Below, in pieces: positions 16,276 to 25,202 of a stretch of DNA of 64,000 nucleotides. Source of the DNA: Leucobacter chromiiresistens (GTDB lineage: Bacteria > Actinomycetota > Actinomycetes > Actinomycetales > Microbacteriaceae); contig NZ_FNKB01000001.1 of the NCBI RefSeq assembly GCF_900102345.1, forward strand, positions 434,001 to 498,000, read 5' to 3'. The notes beneath the pieces are model-generated. The model did not search any database, was not told where the DNA came from, and saw only the letters and a program-made list of their open reading frames with translations. Each line of letters opens with the position of its first letter. Positions within the stretch are counted from its first letter, which is position 1. A program made the position numbers and the translations under genes.

Positions 16276-17356
16276 ATGTTGCAGGGGACCGTGGGTCCGC
16301 GATTCGGCACGTACGGCGGGCGCTATGTCGCCGAGGCGCTGGCGACGGCGATCGGTTCGCTTGCCGAGGAGTACGAATCCGCTCGATCGGACGTCGTGTT
16401 TCAGCAGCGCCTCGCGGACCTGCTCCACGACTACTCGGGGCGGCCGACACCGCTCACCGAGGCCGGGCGCTTCTCCGAGCACCTCTGAGGCGCCGCAGTG
16501 CTGCTCAAGCGCGAAGACCTCAACCACACCGGCAGCCACAAGATCAATAATGCACTCGGTCAAGTGCTGCTCGCCCAGCGGCAGGGCACGAACCGGGTGA
16601 TCGCTGAGACCCGGGCCGGGCAGCACGGGGTCGCAACGGCGACCGCCGCTGCACTGCTCGGCGTCGAGTGCGTCGTGTACATGGGGGCGGTCGACGTCGA
16701 ACGGCAGGCGCTGAACGTCTCCCGTATGCGTCTGCTCGGAGCAACAGTCGTGCCGGTGCGCACCGGCACCGCCACGCTGCGCGATGCCATCAACGAGGCC
16801 TATCGCGACTGGGTGGCCACGGCGGTCGGAACGAACTATGTGTTCGGTACAGCGGCCGGACCGCACCCCTTCCCCACGATGGTCCGCGATTTCCAACGCG
16901 TCATCGGCGATGAAACGCGGGCCCAGGTGCTCGCGAAGAGAGGCAGACTCCCCGACGCCGTCGTCGCCTGCGTCGGCGGCGACGCTCACGCGCGGCCGCC
17001 CCGGCATACTCCACGGCGCACATTCGTATCTGCTGCAGGACGAGGACGGTCAGACGCTCGCTTCGCACTCGATCTCGGCCGGTCTCGACTACCCCGGTGT
17101 CGGCCCCGCGCACGCGTGGCTGCACGACAGCGGTCGCGTGACCTACCGTCCGGTCACCGATGCGGAGGCGATGGAGGCCCTGCGGCTGCTCAGCCGCCTC
17201 GAGGGCATCATTCCCGCGATCGAATCGGCGCACGCCATCGCCGGCGCGATGGCACTGGCTCGCGAGCTCGGGCCGGGTCGCGATCTCGTCGTGTGCCTGT
17301 CCGGCCGCGGTGACAAGGACATGCAGACCGTGTCCGACTGGTTCGCCCTCGCCTGA
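16276..17356 (+). pseudogene. trpB: tryptophan synthase beta chain remnant, one nonsense codon and one internal deletion
   Basis: The frame starts at 16276 (MLQGTVGPRFGTYGGRYVAEA), as TrpB does, but reads an in-frame TGA at 16486-16488 where homologues have a glycine (EHL-GGA). The same frame resumes with [21 protein letters not shown], including the PLP lysine. At about 16980, after VACVGG, some 40-50 codons that should follow (the phosphate-binding SNA region and beyond) are missing. The frame shifts, and the tail [22 protein letters not shown] to [19 protein letters not shown] is read one frame over. Two independent lesions make it a dead gene. No trpA or trpC is nearby. Confidence 0.92.
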
Positions 17357-17423
17357 GCCGAGATCTGCACGTCGCCGAGTACCCGCGGCCGCGACGGCAC
17401 GCCTCGGGAGACGGCGTTCCCAC

Positions 17424-20384
17424 TCACTCGCGAGCCTCCTGTTCCGCCGCTCTCGGTGCTCGGGCGGGGTCGAGTGCGAGCGCCAGATGCTGACCCGAGA
17501 GGTCAGGGTCGATCTGAGACACCTGCATGGTGCAGCTGAAACCATCGGTGAGCACCAGTGCCCCCTCCGGCGCCTGGCGCAGGGCCGGCGCAATCGAGTG
17601 CTCGGCGACCTGCATCGACATGTCGAAGTGCTCCGACTCGAACCCGAAGTTTCCGGCGACCCCGCAGCACGATGACGATTCCACGATCCGAGATACCCCC
17701 CACGCTCCCAGCACCCGCTTCTGAGCGCCGGAGCCGAACACCGCGTGCTCGTGGCAGTGCGTCTGCAGCACGGCAGCGTCGGGCGCGGGTGCGGTCGGCG
17801 CCCATCCGCGCTGCACGGCCTCATCGACCGCCACCGAGAACGAGCGCACGCGGGCGGCCACCCGGTCTGCGGCGTCTCCGCCCACCATCTTCGGACCCTC
17901 GTCGCGGATCGCCGCCGCGCAGCTCGGCTCGAGTACGACGATGTCGCGCTCCGTGCCGTCGTCGAGGTGCCGGATCAGCCGCGCCAAGCGACGCCGCGCG
18001 CCATCGCGCTGGCCGGTCGAGATCCAGGTGAGACCGCAGCACGCGTCAGCGGTGCAGCCGACCGTGCGTCCGGTATCGCCCAGCACGCGCGCCGCGGCGG
18101 GAATCGCTTCCGGTCGGAACGCCTTGGTGAAGCTGTCGGCGAAGATGAGGATGTCGCCGGCCGGGTCGAAGGTCGCTTCCGCGATCCGTCTGCGGATCTC
18201 GCCGCGCGACCGGAAGGCCGGAAGTCGTCGCTTCGCACTGACGCCGAGCCAGTCGGCGATGCGACGGAGCAGCCCGATCCGTGCCCCCGTATTGGCGATC
18301 CCGGCGACTCGTCCGATCAGCGGCAGCCAACGCGGCAGCCAGCCGATGGAGTAGTGCGTGAACGGTCGAAGCCGACCGCGATAGTGCTCGTCGATGAGCT
18401 CGGATTTGGCCTCCGCGATATCGACGCCGGTCGGGCAGTCGCTCGAGCAGGCCTTGCAGGACAGGCAGAGGTCGAGCGCCTCGCGCACCTCGGGTGAAGA
18501 CCATCCATCGAGGCTGTTCGTGTTCGCGCGCGTGAGCTCCTGGAGCACGCGCGCGCGACCGCGGGTGCTGTCTTTCTCGTCCTTGGTGGCGCGGTAGCTC
18601 GGGCACATGAACCCGCCGCTCGTCGCACGGCAGCGCCCCACTCCGATGCAGGCGTGCGCATTGCCGACATACGGGCTCGCGAGCGGCAGCCGGGTGCGGG
18701 ACTGGATGGAGAGGCCCATCGTCACCGTCTCCGTGATCACCGACGGCTCTCCGGCCGTCGGTCCGGGCGCTGGCGTGTCCGCCAGAGCGAGCGATGCGGT
18801 GAACGCGTCGGGGCCGACGATGATGCCGGGGTTCAACAGGTTCTCGGGGTCCCATGTGCGCTTGAACGCTGCGAACAGTTCGAGCATCTCGGGCGAGTAC
18901 ATGACGTTGAGCAGCTCGCTGCGCGCGCGACCGTCTCCGTGCTCGCCCGAGAGCGAGCCGCCGTGCGCGACGACGAGCGCCGCGGCCTCCCGAGTGAACG
19001 CTTCGAAGTCGCGCCTGCCGTGTTCGCTGCGCAGATCGTAGTCGAGGCGCATGTGCACGCACCCCGCGCCGAAGTGCCCGTACATGAATGCGGAGTACCG
19101 GTACTTCTCGACGAGCGGCAGCAACTCGGACAGATAGTCGGCGAGGCGATCGGGTGCCACCGCCGAGTCCTCCCAGCCCGGCCACGTCTGCTTGCCGTCG
19201 ACCCGACGCGATGAGAGCCCTGCCCCGTCCTCCCGCACGCGCCAGAGCTTTGCGCGAGCCACGGGGTCGGTCACGACAGCGGAGTCGGTGACGCGCCCGG
19301 CCGCGCTCAGAGCGACGAGAAGCTCCTCGCAGTGCTCGCGGGCCTCCTCGACGTCATCGGCGGAGAACTCCACCATGAGAAAGGCTTCTCCGCTCGGCAG
19401 ACCGTCGACGCTCTCCCGGCCGCGGCGATGCCGCATGATCTCGACGATCGAGCGGTCGAGCCCCTCGATCGCGGTGGGCTTGCTCGCCAGAATCGTCATC
19501 ACATCGCGCGCCGAGTCGACGGTGTCGGCGTACCCGAGGCACAGGAGTGCGGTGGTGGCCGGGCGCGGCACCAACCCGACGCGCGCACGGGTGATGACGG
19601 CGACCGTTCCCTCGCTTCCGGCCAAGGCCGCTGCGACGTCGAACCCCTCCTCGGGGAGCAGATGAGCGAGATGATAGCCCGAAACCTGCCGGGGAATGGA
19701 CTGCAGCTCGACGCGCAGTGCCGCGAGATGCGCCTGCGCCAGGTCGCGGAGTGCTGCGGTGAGCTGCTCCGCGCGAGCGGTCGACTGCGCATCCTGCGGG
19801 TCGACTGCGACGATGCTCCCGCGCCCGAGTCGCAGATGCGCTCCGTCGAGCGTGACGACCTCGATCTCGCGCACATGCTGCGGCATCCGGCCGTACGCGA
19901 CCGAGTGATTGCCGCACGCGTCGTTGCCGATCGAGCCGCCGACCGTCGCACGACACAACGACGAGGGATCCGGTGCGAACGTGAGGGCGCCGGCAGTCGC
20001 GTGCTCGACGAGCGTGCGCAATTCGCCGAGCACCACCCCGCCGTCCACCCATACCGAGCGCTCGTCGACGTCGATCTCGTCGACATCGACGAAGCGCCGC
20101 GAAAGGTCGATGATCAGCCCGTGGCCCACGGCGTTGCCCGCCATCGAGGTGCCTCCACCGCGCGTGGTCACCGGCACACCGGCCGCCTGCGCCGCCCGCA
20201 GTACGGTCCTGATCTCGTGCACAGTGCGCGGGAAGACGACGGCCTGCGGCCGGATGCGGTAGTTCGACGCGTCGAACGAGTACTCCGACCGTCGGCGGGG
20301 CGCATCGTCGACTTCGATGCCGCGCTCCCGCAGGTCGACCACGAGCTGCGTCGTATCTGTCGCCGCAAGTGTCAGATCCGACAT
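17424..20384 (-). CDS. FAD/Fe-S D-2-hydroxyacid dehydrogenase, YdiJ-like fusion (986 aa)
   Basis: Residues 40-280 are a PCMH-type FAD-binding domain (VTTRGGGTSMAGNAVGHGLI), residues 280-530 the FAD-linked oxidase C-terminal domain (GGSLSGEHGDGRARSELL), residues 560-680 a ferredoxin-like domain with CLSCKACSSDCPTGVD, and the end has two CCG-type cysteine clusters (CTADACCGLTW, SSSCCGVAGNFGFE). Length and order match E. coli YdiJ, a D-2-hydroxyglutarate dehydrogenase; D-lactate or glycolate dehydrogenases are related. It is membrane-associated and feeds electrons to the quinone pool in relatives. It may oxidise a 2-hydroxyacid made in this island. Confidence 0.87.
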   Translation of the reverse strand: MSDLTLAATDTTQLVVDLRERGIEVDDAPRRRSEYSFDASNYRIRPQAVVFPRTVHEIRTVLRAAQAAGVPVTTRGGGTSMAGNAVGHGLIIDLSRRFVDVDEIDVDERSVWVDGGVVLGELRTLVEHATAGALTFAPDPSSLCRATVGGSIGNDACGNHSVAYGRMPQHVREIEVVTLDGAHLRLGRGSIVAVDPQDAQSTARAEQLTAALRDLAQAHLAALRVELQSIPRQVSGYHLAHLLPEEGFDVAAALAGSEGTVAVITRARVGLVPRPATTALLCLGYADTVDSARDVMTILASKPTAIEGLDRSIVEIMRHRRGRESVDGLPSGEAFLMVEFSADDVEEAREHCEELLVALSAAGRVTDSAVVTDPVARAKLWRVREDGAGLSSRRVDGKQTWPGWEDSAVAPDRLADYLSELLPLVEKYRYSAFMYGHFGAGCVHMRLDYDLRSEHGRRDFEAFTREAAALVVAHGGSLSGEHGDGRARSELLNVMYSPEMLELFAAFKRTWDPENLLNPGIIVGPDAFTASLALADTPAPGPTAGEPSVITETVTMGLSIQSRTRLPLASPYVGNAHACIGVGRCRATSGGFMCPSYRATKDEKDSTRGRARVLQELTRANTNSLDGWSSPEVREALDLCLSCKACSSDCPTGVDIAEAKSELIDEHYRGRLRPFTHYSIGWLPRWLPLIGRVAGIANTGARIGLLRRIADWLGVSAKRRLPAFRSRGEIRRRIAEATFDPAGDILIFADSFTKAFRPEAIPAAARVLGDTGRTVGCTADACCGLTWISTGQRDGARRRLARLIRHLDDGTERDIVVLEPSCAAAIRDEGPKMVGGDAADRVAARVRSFSVAVDEAVQRGWAPTAPAPDAAVLQTHCHEHAVFGSGAQKRVLGAWGVSRIVESSSCCGVAGNFGFESEHFDMSMQVAEHSIAPALRQAPEGALVLTDGFSCTMQVSQIDPDLSGQHLALALDPARAPRAAEQEARE

Positions 20385-20442
20385 GCGTTCCCCCTACCAC
20401 TGTTCATCCCCGCAGTGTACGCAGGCGCACAGCCGCTCAGAA

Positions 20443-20459
20443 TGTGCCAGAACAGGACG
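20443..20459. promoter_or_regulatory. weak match to the island operator upstream of the YdiJ-like gene
   Basis: TGTGCCAGAACAGGACG keeps the TGT..CA half but departs at three conserved positions in the other half. It lies 59 bp upstream of the 20384 start. It overlaps the hairpin at 20458. It is listed as a possible degenerate site only. Confidence 0.25.
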
Positions 20460-20488
20460 GGGCGCCGCTGCTCACGCAGGGCGCCCCG
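20458..20488 (-). terminator. terminator hairpin of the ABC importer operon
   Basis: Stem 20458-20466 with 20480-20488 (9 bp, CGGGGCGCC/GGCGCCCCG) and a 13-base loop, 18 bases after the substrate-binding protein stop. On the minus strand TCCTGTTCT follows, so the T-tract is weak. Confidence 0.6.
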
Positions 20489-20505
20489 TTGCGCAGGTCG
20501 ACGAC

Positions 20506-21477
20506 TTACTGCGCGAACTCCGCGACGTTCTCCTCGGTGATGAGGGTGAACGGGAGGGTGTAGCGATCCTCGATGTCGTCGCCCTTGAGGAAGGCGTGCA
20601 CGACGCGCACGGCCTCCTCGCCCTGACCCGCGGAGTCCTGCCGCACCGTCGCCGTCATGTCACCGGCTTCGATCGCAGATACGGCCGGAGGCGTGCCGTC
20701 GACGCCGACGACCGCAGCGATATCACCCGTACGCCCGGCATCCTTGATCGCAGACGCCGCACCGATCGCCATCTCGTCGTTGTTCGCGACGACGGCGTCG
20801 ATCTCACCGGCCCCGAAACGCTGGAGCGTGTCCTCCATGTTGCGCTTCCCCTCGTCGCGGCTGCCTTTCGCCTGGAACTCCGCCACGATCTCGAAGTTGT
20901 CGTTGATCGTCTCGTCGAAGCCCGACTTCCGCCGATCGGTCCACGATGCGCCGTAGATTCCTGCGGCGAAGACCACATTGCCGCCATCCGGCATCAACTC
21001 GTTGAGATACTCGGCCTGCATCTGACCGGCGAGCGTATCGTCGACTCCGATGTAGCTCTCGTACTCCACGTCGGAACCCTCCGCGAACTCCGTCGAGAGG
21101 ATGAAGAGCGGGATTCCGGCCTCGATGACGCGGTTCGCCGCGTTCTGGCTAGCTTCGCCGTCGAGTGGCTGGAGGATCACGGCGTCCACCTGTCGCGTGA
21201 GCAGATCCTCGACCTGATTGAGTTCGCTCGCCACGTCCTTCTTGGAGTCGGTGACCTGAAGGGTCACCCCTTCCTCCTCTGCCGTCCCTTCCATGGCCTC
21301 GACCATGTGAGCCAGATCGGGATCCTGCAGATCGAGCACGACGACACCAACGTCGTACTGTTCGTCGCCACCGTCTCCCGAGCCGGGATCCGTGCCTCCA
21401 TTCGAGCAGCCCGTGAGCACGAGTGCCGAAGTGGCGAAGAGGGTGGCTACCGCGGAAATGCGTCGTCGCATATTCAT
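20506..21477 (-). CDS. ABC importer substrate-binding lipoprotein (sugar/cyclitol type)
   Basis: The 323-residue protein has a lipoprotein signal (ATSALVLTGCSNGG), then a LacI-like type I periplasmic binding fold: DVGVVVLDLQDPDLAHMVEAM, QVDAVILQPLDGEA and VVANNDEMAIGAASAIKDAG. It captures a ligand outside the membrane for the permease and ATPase upstream. The family binds ribose, xylose, inositol and similar compounds; the ligand here is unknown. An AAAGGAA site precedes the ATG. Confidence 0.9.
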   Translation of the reverse strand: MNMRRRISAVATLFATSALVLTGCSNGGTDPGSGDGGDEQYDVGVVVLDLQDPDLAHMVEAMEGTAEEEGVTLQVTDSKKDVASELNQVEDLLTRQVDAVILQPLDGEASQNAANRVIEAGIPLFILSTEFAEGSDVEYESYIGVDDTLAGQMQAEYLNELMPDGGNVVFAAGIYGASWTDRRKSGFDETINDNFEIVAEFQAKGSRDEGKRNMEDTLQRFGAGEIDAVVANNDEMAIGAASAIKDAGRTGDIAAVVGVDGTPPAVSAIEAGDMTATVRQDSAGQGEEAVRVVHAFLKGDDIEDRYTLPFTLITEENVAEFAQ

Positions 21478-21521
21478 GGGTATTCCTTTCGAGAATGATT
21501 ACTGCGGGTTGAGGAGAGGGG

Positions 21522-22514
21522 TCAGTCAGACTTCCATCGGTTCAACAGCACCGCCAGCGCGAGAATGAGGCCCTGGACTCCCTGCTGGTAGTAGCTCGAG
21601 ACCCCCAGCAGATTCATCCCGTTCATCACCACGCCGAGCAGGAGCACACCGATCACAGTGCCGCGGATCGTACCGACACCGCCGAAGAGGCTGGTGCCGC
21701 CGATGACGACTGCGGCGATCACCTGGAGCTCATAGGTCAAGCCGGCGGTCGGCGCGGCACCGTCGAGGCGAGCCGTCAGTACGAGGCCGCCCATGGCGGC
21801 GAGCGCACCGCCGATGAGGTAGACGGTGAAGAGTACGCGGTTGACGGAGATGCCCACCTTCTTCGAGGACTCCTCATTGCCGCCGATCGCGTACACATGG
21901 GATCCGAACTTCGTACGACTGAGTACGAAGTCGCAGAGCAGCGCCGCAACGATGAAGATGATGACCGGTACGGGAATCGGGCCGATGAACCCCGAGCCGA
22001 GCCACTCCGCCGGACCGCTGAGGCCCGAGACCACCTGCCCATCGGTGACGACGAGCGCCGCCGTCCGAGCGATCGCCATCGTCGCGAGCGTTGCGAGGAA
22101 CGGGAGGATCTTCCCCCAGACCACGAGCGCGGCGCTCAGAAAGCCGACTAGAAGACCGACGCCGAGACCGGCGACCAGCGGAATCCAGAGCGCATTGCCG
22201 CTGGACGGGGCGAGGAGCGCGAACACCATCCCGGCAAGGCCGACCACCGAGCCGACCGAGAGGTCGATGCCTGCGGTGATCATGATGAACGTCATACCGA
22301 GAGCGATGATGCCGATGATCGATGACTGCCGCACGACATTGACCAGGTTCTCCAGGGTCAGGAAGTTCGGTGCTGCGATCGAGAGGAAGATGAGTACTGC
22401 CGCGAAGATGATGAGGATGCCGTAGTCGCCGACGAAGTGCTTGACGCGCGTCGCAGCCGACGGGCCATCTTGATTCGTCTTGCGCAGCATCACTGCGACC
22501 GTGTTGGTGTTCAT
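21522..22514 (-). CDS. ABC importer permease (RbsC-like)
   Basis: The 330-residue membrane protein has 8-10 hydrophobic segments and the family motif MITAGIDLSVGSVVGLAGM near residue 80, plus EESSKKVGISVNRVLFTVYL and VVIGGTSLFGGVGTIRGTVIG. It forms the membrane channel of a sugar-type ABC importer. Its start overlaps the ATPase stop as ATGA, so the two are translationally coupled. Confidence 0.92.
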   Translation of the reverse strand: MNTNTVAVMLRKTNQDGPSAATRVKHFVGDYGILIIFAAVLIFLSIAAPNFLTLENLVNVVRQSSIIGIIALGMTFIMITAGIDLSVGSVVGLAGMVFALLAPSSGNALWIPLVAGLGVGLLVGFLSAALVVWGKILPFLATLATMAIARTAALVVTDGQVVSGLSGPAEWLGSGFIGPIPVPVIIFIVAALLCDFVLSRTKFGSHVYAIGGNEESSKKVGISVNRVLFTVYLIGGALAAMGGLVLTARLDGAAPTAGLTYELQVIAAVVIGGTSLFGGVGTIRGTVIGVLLLGVVMNGMNLLGVSSYYQQGVQGLILALAVLLNRWKSD

Positions 22515-23383
22515 GCGTCGCTCCCGATCGTCGGAACCTGCTCAGGGGTGGAGGGGGTCGAGGTGCTGCCGATGCGACGGCGCTCGTCGGGTACACCCGT
22601 CGGGTCGGCTTCGTAGCCGTCGAGCGTGCCCTGGGAGATGAGGTGCGCGACCTCGGACTCGCTCACCTCATCCATGCGGAATCGGCCCACGACTTCTCCC
22701 TGTCGCATGACGGCGCAGCGGTCGGCGACGGCGAAGGCCTCGTCGAGGCGGTGGGTGATGATGATGACGGCGATCCCGAGATCTTTGAGCTTCTGCGTCA
22801 CCTCGATGAGCTTGTCGACCTTGGCGACGGAGAGGTTCGCCGTGGGCTCATCCATGATGATGAGCTTCGCGTCGAAGGCGAGCGCTCGGCCGATCGCCAC
22901 CGCCTGCCGTTGGCCACCCGAGAGCCGCTTCACCTTGAGCCTTGGATTGATCGGGATGTCGAGGCGCTCGAGCACGCGGTTCGTCTCGCGCTCCATCTTC
23001 TTCTTGTCGATCACCCGGACCAGGGGACCGAGGATGTTCTTCTGCGGCTCGCGCCCCAGGAAGATGTTGGTGCGCACATCGAGGTTGTCGGCCAGCGCGA
23101 AATCCTGATAGACCATCTCGATGCCGGCAGATCGCGACACCGAGGGGCTCGGAAAGGAGACGGCCTGCCCGTCCATGCGAATCGTGCCGCGATCGGGCTG
23201 GTACACGCCCGTGAGCACTTTCATGAGCGTCGACTTTCCGGCGGCGTTGTCGCCGAGCAGGGCGAAGGTCTCCCCCGGCAGCACGTCGATGCTGACGCCA
23301 CGCAGTGCGGTTACCGCACCGAATGTCTTCTGAATGTTGTTGAGGGCGACCAATGGAGTGGTCGCTGAGGGTGCGTCGGTCAT
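22511..23383 (-). CDS. ABC importer ATPase, single domain
   Basis: The 290-residue protein has one nucleotide-binding domain: Walker A GDNAAGKST near residue 40, signature LSGGQRQAVAIGRAL, Walker B KLIIMDEPTANLSVAK and the switch His in IITHRLDEAFAV. RbsA-type importers usually fuse two such domains (about 500 aa); FrcA-type systems have one, as here. The start at 23383 is preceded by GAGGATGAC. Operator 2 lies 103 bp upstream, and this is the first gene of the importer operon. Confidence 0.91.
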   Translation of the reverse strand: MTDAPSATTPLVALNNIQKTFGAVTALRGVSIDVLPGETFALLGDNAAGKSTLMKVLTGVYQPDRGTIRMDGQAVSFPSPSVSRSAGIEMVYQDFALADNLDVRTNIFLGREPQKNILGPLVRVIDKKKMERETNRVLERLDIPINPRLKVKRLSGGQRQAVAIGRALAFDAKLIIMDEPTANLSVAKVDKLIEVTQKLKDLGIAVIIITHRLDEAFAVADRCAVMRQGEVVGRFRMDEVSESEVAHLISQGTLDGYEADPTGVPDERRRIGSTSTPSTPEQVPTIGSDA

Positions 23384-23485
23384 GTCATCCTCGTCGTTGA
23401 TGGATCTCTGGCCCCGCTGAGACTGTGCGATGTGCGCCCGGCCTCTGCGGTTACTCAACTATCGGCCGCCCGGATCGTGCGACTT

Positions 23486-23502
23486 TGTACCGCTTTGAGA
23501 CA
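23486..23502. promoter_or_regulatory. island operator 2
   Basis: TGTACCGCTTTGAGACA; read on the minus strand, TGTCTCAAAGCGGTACA, with one departure from the palindrome. It lies between the permease terminator and the ABC ATPase start. Confidence 0.6.
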
Positions 23503-23522
23503 CCTCGCGTAGTGCTGCCGGC

Positions 23523-23576
23523 GCGCAAGAGCGCCCCCGGCAGGACCTGATCGTCCTCCCGGGGGCGCTCTTGCGC
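23523..23576. terminator. long perfect hairpin ending the permease transcript
   Basis: An 18-bp perfect stem (23523-23540 with 23559-23576) is extended inside by AGGAC/GTCCT. It lies 12 bases after the APC permease stop. No T-tract follows on the minus strand, so termination would rely on the hairpin itself. Confidence 0.75.
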
Positions 23577-23587
23577 TGCTGCCGCGG

Positions 23588-25069
23588 TTACACGCTCTGG
23601 CGCCCCAGACGCGCGTACACCTCCGGCTTCCGCCTGCGCAGATATACCGCGTACGCGATGCCGCCGAGGAAGAGCGCGAAGGTGAACGACATGAAGATCA
23701 CGGTCAGCAGGACCGACCCCTCGATCAACGCCGAGAAGTTCACGATCGCCAGGAGCGTCACGCCTCCGAAGAAGATCGCGCTGATCGCCGGGGCGAGAAC
23801 CGTCCTCCACACCGGGGATCCGCTCTGCGATCCGCGTCGCAGGAAGAATACGAAGATGGCGATGCTCGTGATGAACAGCAGGAGCAGCACGGAGAAGGTA
23901 CCGCTTCCGCTCGCGACGGGATAGATGTTCTCGGGCGGCACTCCGATGATGGAGAAGACGATCGTTGCCACTGCCCAGAGCAGACCGACGGCGAGGGCGG
24001 AGAGGTGCGGTGATCGATGCTTCGGGTGCACCCGAGCGAGGCGCCGCGGTAGAACTCGATCGACGGCCAAGGAGAAGCTGTACCGTGCCGCGATGTTCTG
24101 GATGGAGAGCATGGAGGCGAGGATCGACGTCATCAGCAGCACGACTGCGATGTCGGCGAACAAGCTCCCCGCGAACTCCCGCAGTGCATCGTCGAACAGG
24201 CTCACGGTGTTGGCCTCGGCGGCGGCTTGCACGTTCGCGCCTCCCAGAAAGGCGATGTAGGCGACGGCCGCTGCCGCGTAGAACACACCGATTCCCACGA
24301 CCGCGAGGTACGTCGCCCGAGGAATGGTGCGCTCGGGGTTCTTCACCTCTTCCCGGTAGATCACCGTTGCTTCGAACCCGAAGAAGTTTCCCACTGCGAA
24401 CAGCAGTGCGAGCCCGATGCTCGCATCGGTCAGGCTCGGCAGCGCGAGCCCCAGGCCTCCGGTTGCCGCGCCCCCGGAATGCGCGAACGCGAAGACGTCG
24501 AACACGACGACCACGACGACTTCGAGGATCATCACCGTCGTCAGCACCTTCGCCGAGAGATCGATCCGGTTGTACGCCAGGAAGGTGGTCACGGCGATGA
24601 TGGCGAGGGCATACCAATACCACGCGATGTCGGGCCCGTTCAGCGCATCGACCACCCACCCTTGCAGGGTGATGGCGAACAGCGACGGCGCGAAGAAGCC
24701 GATGAATACGTAGCCGACGAGCGCGAGTAAGGCGCCACCGAGACCCGCCGGCTTTCCGAGCCCCGCGGTCACGAACGCGTAGAAGCCCCCCGGATTGCTC
24801 ACGCTTCGGCTCATCCGCACGAACCCCACGGAGAACACCACGAGCATCAGCGTGAGCAGCAGGTAGATCGCCGGAGCGGTCTGCCCGCTGAAGATGAGCA
24901 GAACCGGCAGGGTCCCTGCGACCGTGGTCAGCGGCGAGGAGAAGGCGAGCACGCTCATCACGAGCTCGCCTATCCCCATGTTTCCCTTGAGCGTGGTTTT
25001 GCTCGTGACTGGAGCGGACGTTCCTGCACCCGTCTCATCCGTTGAGACATCGTGTGTTGCGCTTGTCAT
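23588..25069 (-). CDS. APC superfamily permease (second paralogue)
   Basis: The 493-residue protein has a polar N-terminus (STDETGAGTSAP) and 12-13 membrane segments that align throughout with the permease at 14810: MGIGELVMSVLAFSSPLTTV, NPGGFYAFVTAGLGKPAGLGG and GFEATVIYREEVKNPERTIP. The ATG at 25069 follows GACGAGGATTAC. It has its own operator 3 upstream and a strong hairpin downstream, so it is a one-gene unit. The substrate is probably an amino acid, amine or organic cation. Confidence 0.89.
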   Translation of the reverse strand: MTSATHDVSTDETGAGTSAPVTSKTTLKGNMGIGELVMSVLAFSSPLTTVAGTLPVLLIFSGQTAPAIYLLLTLMLVVFSVGFVRMSRSVSNPGGFYAFVTAGLGKPAGLGGALLALVGYVFIGFFAPSLFAITLQGWVVDALNGPDIAWYWYALAIIAVTTFLAYNRIDLSAKVLTTVMILEVVVVVVFDVFAFAHSGGAATGGLGLALPSLTDASIGLALLFAVGNFFGFEATVIYREEVKNPERTIPRATYLAVVGIGVFYAAAAVAYIAFLGGANVQAAAEANTVSLFDDALREFAGSLFADIAVVLLMTSILASMLSIQNIAARYSFSLAVDRVLPRRLARVHPKHRSPHLSALAVGLLWAVATIVFSIIGVPPENIYPVASGSGTFSVLLLLFITSIAIFVFFLRRGSQSGSPVWRTVLAPAISAIFFGGVTLLAIVNFSALIEGSVLLTVIFMSFTFALFLGGIAYAVYLRRRKPEVYARLGRQSV

Positions 25070-25135
25070 GTAATCCTCGTCATTGAACGATCGTGCTTGC
25101 AGGGTAAACCCTAGATTCGGCCACTCGCGCCGGAG

Positions 25136-25152
25136 TGTCCCAGGCTGGAACA
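25136..25152. promoter_or_regulatory. island operator 3
   Basis: TGTCCCAGGCTGGAACA matches the palindrome fully. It lies 66 bp upstream of the permease start at 25069. A weak 8-bp stem, GCGTGGGC/GCCCACGC at 25154-25186, precedes it, ending the upstream dehydrogenase gene. Confidence 0.65.
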
Positions 25153-25202
25153 CGCGTGGGCCGGGTACCCCTCCCCCAGCCCACGCCACGCGGAACGGCG
25201 CA

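Noticed and set aside
16486..16488. In-frame TGA in trpB as a possible recoded (selenocysteine) codon
   Set aside because: Homologues have glycine here, no recoding hairpin is evident, and the same gene has a second lesion, a frameshifting deletion, further on.
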